Of a stretch of 64,000 bases of DNA, positions 49,545 to 56,995 are shown piece by piece. The notes under the pieces were generated by a model that saw nothing but the letters and a program-made list of their open reading frames with translations, did no database searches and had not been told where the DNA came from. The number at the start of each line of letters is the position of its first letter. The first letter of the stretch is position 1. The translations under genes and the position numbers were made by a program. The DNA is from Promicromonospora panici (GTDB taxonomy: Bacteria > Actinomycetota > Actinomycetes > Actinomycetales > Cellulomonadaceae): NCBI RefSeq assembly GCF_900608595.1, contig NZ_UWYY01000019.1, positions 62,001 through 126,000 on the forward strand, read 5' to 3'.

Positions 49545-50159
49545 ATGAACCTTGTCGCCGCCTCGCGCCTGGCGCGCGAGCTGATGGACCAGCACGGCCT
49601 GAAGGCCTGGACGTTCGAGTTCGACGACGCCGTCCGGCGCGCAGGGATGTGCAACTACACCAAGAGCCGCATCAGCCTGTCCGCCCCGCTCACCCGGATC
49701 CACGACGAGCGGGAGGTGCGGGACACGATCCTGCACGAGGTGGCGCACGCGCTCGCGGGGTCCAGGGCGAAGCACGGGCCGGCGTGGCGCGAAGTGGCGG
49801 TGCGGATCGGGTGCTCGGGCCGGCGGTGCGTGGATCCCGCCGCGCCCTCGATCGACGGGCCGTGGGTCGGGGCCTGCCCGGCCGGCCACCGGACCACGCG
49901 GTTCCGGCGGCCGCCGGGCATCATGTCGTGCCGCGCGTGCGGGTCGAGGTTCGACCTGGGCAACCTGATCGCGTGGACGTACAAGGGCCGCAACGCGGCG
50001 ATGGGGGAGCGGTACGACGCTCAGCTGCGCGGTGCGTTCCGCGAGGTGGGCGAGGTGCCGGACACCGGACCGGGCGCCGAGGAGCGCATAGTCCGGGCGG
50101 CGCGGGAGAGGGTTCCCGGGCTAGCCGTCGAACCGTTCGACCTGAGCGCGCTACGTTGA
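49545..50159 (+). CDS. SprT-like zinc metalloprotease-fold protein
   Basis: A 204-residue protein with the zincin motif ILHEVAHALAG (first His about residue 64) and a further conserved SRAKHGPAWREVAVRIGCSG, followed by a zinc-ribbon-like Cys set (CPAGH and CRACGSRF). This is the SprT-like family, related to Spartan/SprT DNA-protein crosslink proteases. Bacterial members are mostly uncharacterised. ATG 49545 follows AGGGGAACCC. It ends 4 bases before the KAS III gene, so the two may be co-transcribed. Confidence 0.85.
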   Translation: MNLVAASRLARELMDQHGLKAWTFEFDDAVRRAGMCNYTKSRISLSAPLTRIHDEREVRDTILHEVAHALAGSRAKHGPAWREVAVRIGCSGRRCVDPAAPSIDGPWVGACPAGHRTTRFRRPPGIMSCRACGSRFDLGNLIAWTYKGRNAAMGERYDAQLRGAFREVGEVPDTGPGAEERIVRAARERVPGLAVEPFDLSALR

Positions 50160-50163
50160 CCTC

Positions 50164-51204
50164 ATGGCCAAGCCGCCCACACTGAACCTCCCCGCCGGCG
50201 CCGCCGGGTCCCGCATCATCGGCCTGGGTCACCACCAGCCGCCGAAGACGCTCACGAACGAGGACATCGCCCAGTTCGTCGAGACCAACGACGAGTGGAT
50301 CCGGTCCCGTACCGGCATCGTCACGCGGCACGCCGCGGCCGACGACGTCACGGTCGCCGACATGGCGACCGCCGCGGCGGAGCACGCGCTCGGCGACGCC
50401 GGCGTGTCCGCGGACGCCGTCGACCTGGTGATCGTCGCGACGGCTACCAACGACGACCGCTCGCCGAACACCGCGGGCCGGGTCGCGTACGCCCTGCACA
50501 CCGGGGTTCAGCCGGGGGCCTCGACCCCCGAGGGCGAGGAGGCGCCGGACCTGCGCAACGTCGTGGGACCGGCGGCGATCGACCTCAACGTGGCCTGCTC
50601 GGGGTTCGCGCACGGCGTCGGGGTGGCCGACCAGGCGATCCGCGCGGGTTCGGCGCGCACGGCACTGGTGATCGGGGCGGAGAAGCTCACCGCGTACACC
50701 GACTGGACCGACCGGTCGACGTGCATCCTCACGGCCGACGGCGCGGGGGCGGCGGTGCTGCAAGCCTCTGACGCCCCCGCCGTCGGGCCGGTCGTCTGGG
50801 GTACGGAGCCCGAGCTCACGCCCGCCGTGCGGATAGAGGTGCCGGAGGTGAAGTTCCAGCAGGACGGCCGCGCGGTCTTCAAGTGGGCGATCACGCGTGC
50901 CGCCGACCGGGCGCGCGACGTCGTGGCGCGCTCCGGGCTGAGCCTCGACGACATCGAGGTGCTCGTGGCGCACCAGGCGAACCTCCGGATCATCGAGCCG
51001 CTGGCGAAGGCGCTCGGGTTGGAGGGCAAGGTGGTCGTCACGGACATCACGGAGTCGGGCAACACGTCCGCGGCGTCGATCCCCCTCGGGCTGTCCAAGT
51101 GGTGGCATGCCGGCAAGATCCCGGCGGGTGCGCCCGCGCTGCTGTTCGGTTTCGGCGGCGGGTTCGCCTGGGCCGGCCAGGTGGTGCTGACGCCCGAGCG
51201 GTGA
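50164..51204 (+). CDS. Beta-ketoacyl-ACP synthase III family protein
   Basis: A 346-residue thiolase-fold enzyme with the KAS III catalytic triad in order: Cys145 in LNVACSGFAHG, His270 in VAHQANLRIIEP and Asn300 in ESGNTSAASIPLGL. The C-terminal GFGGGFAWAGQVVL is typical. Compared with FabH it has an extra loop of about 20 residues (HTGVQPGASTPEGEEAPDLR) before the active-site Cys. ATG 50164 begins just after the SprT-like gene. It is not in a fatty-acid gene cluster; it could start an acyl chain or make a specialised metabolite, and the primer is unknown. Confidence 0.88.
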   Translation: MAKPPTLNLPAGAAGSRIIGLGHHQPPKTLTNEDIAQFVETNDEWIRSRTGIVTRHAAADDVTVADMATAAAEHALGDAGVSADAVDLVIVATATNDDRSPNTAGRVAYALHTGVQPGASTPEGEEAPDLRNVVGPAAIDLNVACSGFAHGVGVADQAIRAGSARTALVIGAEKLTAYTDWTDRSTCILTADGAGAAVLQASDAPAVGPVVWGTEPELTPAVRIEVPEVKFQQDGRAVFKWAITRAADRARDVVARSGLSLDDIEVLVAHQANLRIIEPLAKALGLEGKVVVTDITESGNTSAASIPLGLSKWWHAGKIPAGAPALLFGFGGGFAWAGQVVLTPER

Positions 51205-51261
51205 CCCCGGTCCTGCTCTCCGAACCCGGAACGCTGTCCGTGGCTTGCGCCCCGAGGACCA

Positions 51262-51277
51262 TGGACAGCGCTTTCCG
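51262..51277. promoter_or_regulatory. LacI-type operator TGGACAGCGCTTTCCG
   Basis: Matches GGAA-N-GCGC-N-TTCC with one change, 64 bases before the Gfo/Idh start at 51341. Likely the same regulator as 37283-37298. Confidence 0.5.
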
Positions 51278-51340
51278 GGCGTCGTATCGTTTCAATCCCA
51301 TCCACCCGACGTCGACGACGACCGAAGGAGCTCTCTACCG

Positions 51341-52753
51341 ATGCCCGAGCCGACCACTGAGCCGACCACTGAGCCGATCACCGGTCCGACCCGCGCGCCC
51401 GAGCCACCGTCAGGTCCCCTGCCCGAGGGGCGGCGCCGCTATGCGGTGGTCGGTACCGGGCACCGCGCCTCCATGTACATCAACGCCCTGATCGGTACGC
51501 ACGCCCCCGACGGGGAGATCGTCGCCTGGGTCGAGCCCAACCATGTTCGCGCGGCAGCCTACGAGGCGCGGGTCGCGGCGGCGCTCGGCGGCATCCGCCC
51601 CGTCTACCAGCCGGACGACCTCGAGAAGGCGATCGCCGAGCAGTCGGTGGACCGCGTGATCGTCACCTCGATCGACCGGACGCATGGCGACCTGGTGGCG
51701 CGCGCGCTGCGGGCCGGCGCCGACGTCGTCGTGGAGAAGCCCATCGCAGCGCACGCCGACCAGGCCCGGCAGATCGTGGACGCGGTGGCCGAGACGGGCC
51801 GCGACCTGGTCACGACGTTCAACTACCGCTACTCGCCGCGCAACAGTGCGCTGCGCCAGGTGATCGCGAGCGGCGAGATCGGCCGGGTGCTCTCGGTCCA
51901 CTTCGACTGGGCCCTCGACACCGTGCACGGCGCCGACTACTTCCGCCGCTGGCACCGCGAGAAGGTGAACAACGGCGGTCTGCTCGTGCACAAGTCGAGC
52001 CACCACTTCGACCTGGTCAACTGGTGGATCGACGGCGTGCCGCAGCGCGTCTTCGCCACGGGCGGGCGCCGCTTCTACGGCGATGACGGCGCGCACGCCA
52101 CCGACTACGAGCCCACCGACGCCGAGCGCGCGCTGAACGAGCGCGGCGTCGACCCGTGGCAGCTCTCCGTCGAGAAGAACGAGTGGCTGTCCACGCTGTA
52201 CGGGCCTGACGCCCAGGCGGTCGACGGCTACGTGCGCAACCGCTCGGTCTTCGATGCCGGCATCACCACCGAAGACACGCTCGGCCTCGTCGTGGAGTAC
52301 GAGGGCGGCGCGCTGCTGACCTACTCGCTCACCGCGCACGCGCCGTGGGAGGGCTACCGCGTGGTCGTGAACGGCACGCGCGGCCGGGCGGAGCTCGAGG
52401 TCACCGAGCGGGGTTCCGTCGAGTTCGGCTCCGACGGAGCGGCGATCCTCGACCCGAGCGCCACGGAGGTGTTCGCCGGGAACGAGGTGCGGCCCATCGG
52501 GGAGCGCCTCGTGGTGCAGCGGCACTGGGAGCGTGCGGAGGAACGGCCCATCGTGCGCGGTGGCGGCGGGCACGGCGGCGGCGACGCGCTGCTGCTGGCC
52601 AGCGTGTTCGCGCCGGCGGGCGAGCCCGACCCGCTCGGCCGTGCGGCCGGCTACGTCGACGGCGTCCGCGCGTCGTCGGTGGGCTACGCGGGCAACCGCT
52701 CCCTGGAAACAGGAGACCCGGTCCGCATCGAGGACCTGAACCTAGGCCTCTGA
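51341..52753 (+). CDS. Gfo/Idh/MocA family oxidoreductase
   Basis: A 470-residue member, longer than the usual 330-400. After a Thr/Pro-rich N terminus (PEPTTEPTTEPITGP) comes the Rossmann start YAVVGTGHRASMYINALIG, then VVVEKPIAAHADQARQIVDA with the catalytic-region Lys, TTFNYRYSPRNSALRQVI and LLVHKSSHHFDLVNWWIDG. Start ATG 51341 follows GAAGGAG by 10 bases. Single gene with its own LacI-type site. Probably an NAD-dependent dehydrogenase of an imported sugar or sugar acid; the substrate is unknown. The 3' end faces the pectate lyase gene with a family A hairpin between. Confidence 0.9.
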   Translation: MPEPTTEPTTEPITGPTRAPEPPSGPLPEGRRRYAVVGTGHRASMYINALIGTHAPDGEIVAWVEPNHVRAAAYEARVAAALGGIRPVYQPDDLEKAIAEQSVDRVIVTSIDRTHGDLVARALRAGADVVVEKPIAAHADQARQIVDAVAETGRDLVTTFNYRYSPRNSALRQVIASGEIGRVLSVHFDWALDTVHGADYFRRWHREKVNNGGLLVHKSSHHFDLVNWWIDGVPQRVFATGGRRFYGDDGAHATDYEPTDAERALNERGVDPWQLSVEKNEWLSTLYGPDAQAVDGYVRNRSVFDAGITTEDTLGLVVEYEGGALLTYSLTAHAPWEGYRVVVNGTRGRAELEVTERGSVEFGSDGAAILDPSATEVFAGNEVRPIGERLVVQRHWERAEERPIVRGGGGHGGGDALLLASVFAPAGEPDPLGRAAGYVDGVRASSVGYAGNRSLETGDPVRIEDLNLGL

Positions 52754-52763
52754 CCCCACCCCG

Positions 52764-52866
52764 CCGAAGTAGAACCACAGCGAGGTAGAACCAGGGCGAG
52801 GTAGAAGTCTGGCGAAGTAGAACCGCAGTCGCGCTGCGGTTCTACTTCGCCCTGGTTCTACCTCGG
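52764..52866. terminator. Modular hairpin repeat, family A copy 2 (convergent terminator)
   Basis: Four 16-base units (52764, 52780, 52796, 52812; for example GCGAGGTAGAACCAGG) followed by two inverted units (52835-52850, 52851-52866). The fourth and first inverted unit pair perfectly. The TAG within the last unit is the pectate lyase stop codon on the minus strand. Confidence 0.75.
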
Positions 52867-54489
52867 CGGAGTGGAGGGGAGGATGCCTGCGCCCGCGTGG
52901 GTGGCGACCACCCACGGGACCGCGATCGTCGGGAGCAGGCGATAGCGGTACGCCTCGGACGGCGTCCAGCGGGCCTCGTCCGCGAGCGGGGTCGACGCCG
53001 TGGCGTTGAACGCCGCCAGCAGGTCCGCGCGGCGGCCGTTCAGCGTCGTGCCGGATTCGCTGAGCATCGTGCCGCCGTATGCGCCGACCACGCGGGCCGG
53101 ATCGGTCCCGCGGGCCAGCGAGACCGCGTTGTTCTCGACCACGAGGCTCGACTCCTTGCCGGCGCCCCAGTAGTACTGGAACGCACCAGCGGCCTGCCGG
53201 CGAGTCTGCCGGTAGTAGTTGTTGTACGCGTGCACGTCGCCGAACCGGACCCGGGGTGCGCGCTGGCCGATGTCCTGCCAGTAGTTGTGGTGCAGGGTCA
53301 CGCGGTGCTGCCCGCGGTCCTGAAGACGCGAGTCGGACGAGCCGATCAGCATCGTCTTGTCGTGGCTCAGGAACCTGTTGTACGACACCGTCACCAGGTC
53401 CGAGCCGTGCGTGATGTCGAGCAGGCCGTCGTGCACCTCGAACGGCCGCCCGAAGACGACGGGGAGCGACTCGGTGGGGTGCTCACCGTCGTCGAACGTG
53501 GAGTGGTCCACCCACACGCTGGTGGACGTCCACAGCGAGACGTTGTCGTAGGCGGAGTTCCAGTTCCCGGTGGCGCTGTCGCCCGGGTCCCACTGCGGGA
53601 AGCAGTCGTAGCCGTCGGAGAACCGCAGGTTCCGGAGGATGACGTTGTGCGCGTCCCGGACCCGGATGTTGGCGCCGGAGATCCGGGCGTCGTCGCCCAC
53701 GCCGACGATCGTCACGTTCGAGCCGACGTGCTGCTGGGTCTGGGCGGCCTGCAGGCGTGCCGCCGCGACGCGCGCCTCCTCCAGCGGACCGGCCGGATCG
53801 GCCCAGCCCCACGGGCCGGACGGGTCGTAGTGCGCGATGTAGTCGTCCATCGAGAACGGCTCGCCCGTGTCGCCGACCGTGACCTGAGCGGCGAAGTCTT
53901 CGCAGGTCAGCTGGGTTCCGTCCGCCGCGGTGAAGGCGTCGATGGCGTCCGTGACGTACACGATCCGCGGCGTCTCGTTGTACCGGGCGTCGTTCTGGCT
54001 GCCGCCCTCCCGCCCCGCGAGCGCGTCCCGCAGCTCCTGCCACGTGTCGACCTCGTAGATCTCGCCGCGTCCGGCCGCCGCGCCGCCCGTGGTGGGCCCG
54101 GCCTGCCGCTCCACGCCCTCCGGGAAGGTGGGGCCTGACCAGGCGGCCCACCCGTCGCCGGGCGCGATGGTCTCGCGGCCAAGGTCCTCGCGGTACCCGC
54201 CGTGACCCGACCCGCCCTGACCCGACCCGCCCTTGCCCGAGCCGCCCTGAGCGAACCCGCCCAGAGCTGACCCGCCCTGGGCCGGCTCGACGGCGGCGGT
54301 CGCCGCCCCGTCCGCCGCACTCGCCGAGGCCGGCTGCCCGACGGCGGCCAGCGCGCCGGCCGTGCCGATCGCCAGCGCCAGGGGCAGGGCCAGCCGGCGG
54401 TTCAGGGGACCGGCGGCCGGCAAAGTGCGGGCGCGTGCCGGCGTCGGGCCGATGGTGCGGCGCAGTCGCGGAGATAGTGGTGTTCGCAT
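52858..54489 (-). CDS. Secreted PL1-type pectate lyase
   Basis: A 543-residue exported enzyme cleaving polygalacturonate by beta-elimination. The signal peptide has an Arg-rich start and core RRLALPLALAIGTAGALA ending near SASA (about residue 57). A Gly-rich spacer with repeated GGSG units (residues about 75-95) follows, then the parallel beta-helix: NVTIVGVGDDARISG, VWVDHSTFDDGEHPTES, DKTMLIGSSDS and RVTLHHNYWQDIGQRAPRVR, whose Arg-x-Pro-Arg is the PL1 catalytic region. ATG 54489 has GAAGGAG 6 bases upstream. An ACCGGT-type operator sits 39 bases before the start, linking it to the LacI-DUF6807 regulon. Confidence 0.93.
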   Translation of the reverse strand: MRTPLSPRLRRTIGPTPARARTLPAAGPLNRRLALPLALAIGTAGALAAVGQPASASAADGAATAAVEPAQGGSALGGFAQGGSGKGGSGQGGSGHGGYREDLGRETIAPGDGWAAWSGPTFPEGVERQAGPTTGGAAAGRGEIYEVDTWQELRDALAGREGGSQNDARYNETPRIVYVTDAIDAFTAADGTQLTCEDFAAQVTVGDTGEPFSMDDYIAHYDPSGPWGWADPAGPLEEARVAAARLQAAQTQQHVGSNVTIVGVGDDARISGANIRVRDAHNVILRNLRFSDGYDCFPQWDPGDSATGNWNSAYDNVSLWTSTSVWVDHSTFDDGEHPTESLPVVFGRPFEVHDGLLDITHGSDLVTVSYNRFLSHDKTMLIGSSDSRLQDRGQHRVTLHHNYWQDIGQRAPRVRFGDVHAYNNYYRQTRRQAAGAFQYYWGAGKESSLVVENNAVSLARGTDPARVVGAYGGTMLSESGTTLNGRRADLLAAFNATASTPLADEARWTPSEAYRYRLLPTIAVPWVVATHAGAGILPSTPPR

Positions 54490-54527
54490 GTGACTCCTTC
54501 GTCCATGACCCCGGTCCTCCCGATGCT

Positions 54528-54543
54528 GGGAAACCGGTTTCTC
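54528..54543. promoter_or_regulatory. Operator GGGAAACCGGTTTCTC upstream of pectate lyase
   Basis: A palindrome centred on ACCGGT, nearly the same as the three sites at 59117-59199. A 12-base perfect palindrome TCGTACGTACGA follows at 54542-54553. Confidence 0.6.
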
Positions 54544-54607
54544 GTACGTACGATGGCAGCCCGGACGCTCCACCACAAGACCCAGCGCGGGGTGACTTAC
54601 GGGCGGG

Positions 54608-55687
54608 TCACGCCAGGAGTGCGCCGACCGCCACCAGGACCGGCACGCACAGCGCCGTCGTCCAGACGGTGGCGCGTGCGGCGACGCCGTCGAACACGCC
54701 GTAGCGCGTCGCGTACGTGGTGACGTTCACCGCCGTCGGCAGGGCCGCCATCGTGACGACGATCGCAAGGGCCGGCCCGTCGAGGCCCAGTGCGAGCCCC
54801 AACCCCCACGCCGCCAGGGGGTGCAGGACGTTGCGCACCAGGACGGAGACCGCGATCACCGAACGCACCAGCGTGCGGCCCTTGCCCTTGCCTGTGCGCG
54901 CGCCTTGGCCGCCGTCAACGCCCTCGTCACCGTCGACGCCGCCCGCCGGCGGCAGCGGCACCGCGAGCGTCATGCCGAACGCCAGCAGCCCGAGCGGCGG
55001 CGCGGCGGCGCCGATCAGGTCGAAGGGCATCAGGACGACGTCGGGCAGTCGGACGCCGGTCAGCTCGCCCAGCACCGCGACCAGCAGGCCCGCGACCGTG
55101 CCGAGCGTGATCGGGTTCCGGAACGCGGCGAGGAACACGTGCCCCATCGAACGCCAGGCCGACGTCGTCGTCGCTCGCCCGTCGGCCGCAACCGACCGGT
55201 CGAGCACGGAGAGCGCCAGCGGCGCCAGCACGAGCAGCTGGAAGAGCAGGGTCGGCACCACGGCGAGAGCGTCGTCGAACAGGTAGACCGCGAGCGGGAT
55301 GCCGATGTTCCCGCCGTTGACGTAGACCGCGGCGAGCGTCGTCACGGCGGCCGGTCCGGACGGCAGCCGGAGGAGCCACCGCGCCACCGCGGCGGTGACC
55401 AGGCCGAGCCCAGCGGTCGTGGCCCAGGTGACGGCCGCGCCGCGCGAGAGGACGTGCGCCAGGTCGGTCGAGGCGAGCGTGCTGAACATCAGGGCGGGCG
55501 CGCAGATCGTGAAGGACAGCGTCGCGAGGGTCCGCCGTGCGCCCGCACCGCCGTCGGCGTCCCCGGAGCCGCCCCGCGCGACACCGCGCGGGAGGCTACG
55601 GCCCGACAGCAGCCCGGTCCGCTGGATCACCCAGCCGAGTGCGACCACGCAGGCCATGGAACCGATGGCAGTCAGCACGGGTAGCAC
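54608..55687 (-). CDS. AEC-family (auxin efflux carrier-like) transporter
   Basis: A 359-residue membrane protein with about ten hydrophobic segments. The family pattern is clear: LATLSFTICAPALMFSTLAS (helix 2), VYVNGGNIGIPLAVYLFDD (broken helix with N-G-x-x-I-P) and, in the second half, VTMAALPTAVNVTTYATRYG. A hydrophilic Gly/Asp-rich loop (GGVDGDEGVDGGQGARTGKG) separates the halves. GTG 55687 follows GGGAGG. AEC proteins carry carboxylates such as malate or malonate, or amino acids; the substrate here is unknown. It lies between pectate lyase and the Gfo/Idh gene, so export or import of an organic acid is possible. Confidence 0.85.
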   Translation of the reverse strand: MLPVLTAIGSMACVVALGWVIQRTGLLSGRSLPRGVARGGSGDADGGAGARRTLATLSFTICAPALMFSTLASTDLAHVLSRGAAVTWATTAGLGLVTAAVARWLLRLPSGPAAVTTLAAVYVNGGNIGIPLAVYLFDDALAVVPTLLFQLLVLAPLALSVLDRSVAADGRATTTSAWRSMGHVFLAAFRNPITLGTVAGLLVAVLGELTGVRLPDVVLMPFDLIGAAAPPLGLLAFGMTLAVPLPPAGGVDGDEGVDGGQGARTGKGKGRTLVRSVIAVSVLVRNVLHPLAAWGLGLALGLDGPALAIVVTMAALPTAVNVTTYATRYGVFDGVAARATVWTTALCVPVLVAVGALLA

Positions 55688-55714
55688 ATGTGCACCCTCC
55701 CACGGGCCGGCGGG

Positions 55715-56995
55715 TCAGGTCAGAGCTGTCCACGGAGCGCCCAGCTCCGTGAACGTGCGCTGCTCGCGCGCGGCCCGCTCGCACCACTCGGCGACGTCGC
55801 GCACGACCGGGTGCCGGGCGTCGCCCTCGGGATTGCCCTGCGCACCGCTCAAGCCGCCGCCTGGCCTGCCGCCGGCACCGGGACCGGCCCCGCCGCCGGC
55901 ACCAGGACCCGGCCCCGGACCCCCGTCGACCCACTCCACGAACGCGTCCCGGATCGGCGCCGGGTCCGCCGCCGTCCGCACTGCCTCGAGCACCTGCATG
56001 AACGCGCCGGTGTCCCGCACGTCGCACAGCAGCCGCTCCCCGGCGCGGCCCGACGGCGCCCCGTTCGCCGCGCCGGATTCCGGACCGGCCCCCGCATCAA
56101 CGGCGGCACGCGCCAGCAGCAGGTTCTCCAGCAGCCCTGTCCGTCCGTACTGCTTCTCTGCGACGACCCGCCCGGTGCGCAGCCGGACCAGGTCGCGCTC
56201 GTACTCCAGCTCGATCTCGCCGGCGGTGCCCTGCACGATCACGCGCGCGGGGGTGCGCTCCGGCGCGCAGAGCGTGAGCCCGAACCCGTACCGCGTCCCG
56301 TCGGTGCCGACGGCCCGCAGCGACGACGTGTCGTCCGCCTCGATCGGGTTGGCGCGCCACAGGTCGGTGTTCACGTAGGCGATGTCGGTGCTGGCCCGGG
56401 CGCCGCCCACCCACAGCGCCGTCGCGACGGCGTGTGCGAGCGGGTTGGTGACCACGCCGTCGACCACCGCACGGTCGCCCATCCGGCGGCGTCCCGCCCA
56501 GGGCGAGCGCGCCCAGTACGCGGCGGTCCGGACCCAGGTCCCGACGGCGCCGATGCCGGTCACCTGCCCCACCTCCCCGCGCGCGATCATGTCGGCGACG
56601 GCGGGCAGCGCGTGCGACCCGAAGGTCTGGAACCCGACCTGGCACAGCCGCCCCGTCCGCTCGGCGACGGCGACGAGCTCGGCGTGCTCCGCGAGGGACG
56701 CCGTGGTCGGCTTCTCCAGCAGGACGTCGATGCCCGCCTCCATCGCGGCGCGGGCGAGCGGCAGGTGGGTGTGGATGGGTGTCGCGAGGGCCACGACGTC
56801 GGGCAGCGCGTCGGCGTCGGCCGAGAGCAGGTCACCGAGGCTCGCGAACCAGGGCGCCGGGGCGTCCTCGGGCTCCCGGGGGTCGACGACGGCGCTCAGC
56901 CGCGCCAGCCCTCTCTCCTCCAGGTCTGCGACGGTCCGCAGGTGGGAGCCGCCGTGGCCGTGGATGCCGACGACCGCAACCTTCACCAGGCTCAC
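55715..56995 (-). CDS. Gfo/Idh/MocA family oxidoreductase
   Basis: A 426-residue dehydrogenase: VAVVGIHGHGGSHLRTVADL (Rossmann start, residues 6-25), IDVLLEKPTTASLAEHAELV (conserved EKP) and MGDRAVVDGVVTNPLAHAVA in the substrate domain. GTG 56995 overlaps the stop of the LacI-DUF6807 gene (GTGA), so the two are translated as a unit. Near the C terminus a Gly/Pro/Ala-rich stretch (GPGPGPGAGGGAGPGAGGRP) is inserted. Gfo/Idh genes next to DUF6807 genes recur in sugar loci; oxidation of a pectin-derived sugar is inferred. Confidence 0.9.
   Translation of the reverse strand: MSLVKVAVVGIHGHGGSHLRTVADLEERGLARLSAVVDPREPEDAPAPWFASLGDLLSADADALPDVVALATPIHTHLPLARAAMEAGIDVLLEKPTTASLAEHAELVAVAERTGRLCQVGFQTFGSHALPAVADMIARGEVGQVTGIGAVGTWVRTAAYWARSPWAGRRRMGDRAVVDGVVTNPLAHAVATALWVGGARASTDIAYVNTDLWRANPIEADDTSSLRAVGTDGTRYGFGLTLCAPERTPARVIVQGTAGEIELEYERDLVRLRTGRVVAEKQYGRTGLLENLLLARAAVDAGAGPESGAANGAPSGRAGERLLCDVRDTGAFMQVLEAVRTAADPAPIRDAFVEWVDGGPGPGPGAGGGAGPGAGGRPGGGLSGAQGNPEGDARHPVVRDVAEWCERAAREQRTFTELGAPWTALT

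Noticed and set aside
53079..54138. Plus-strand open frames opposite the pectate lyase
   Set aside because: Antisense shadows; the minus strand has a signal peptide and PL1 motifs.
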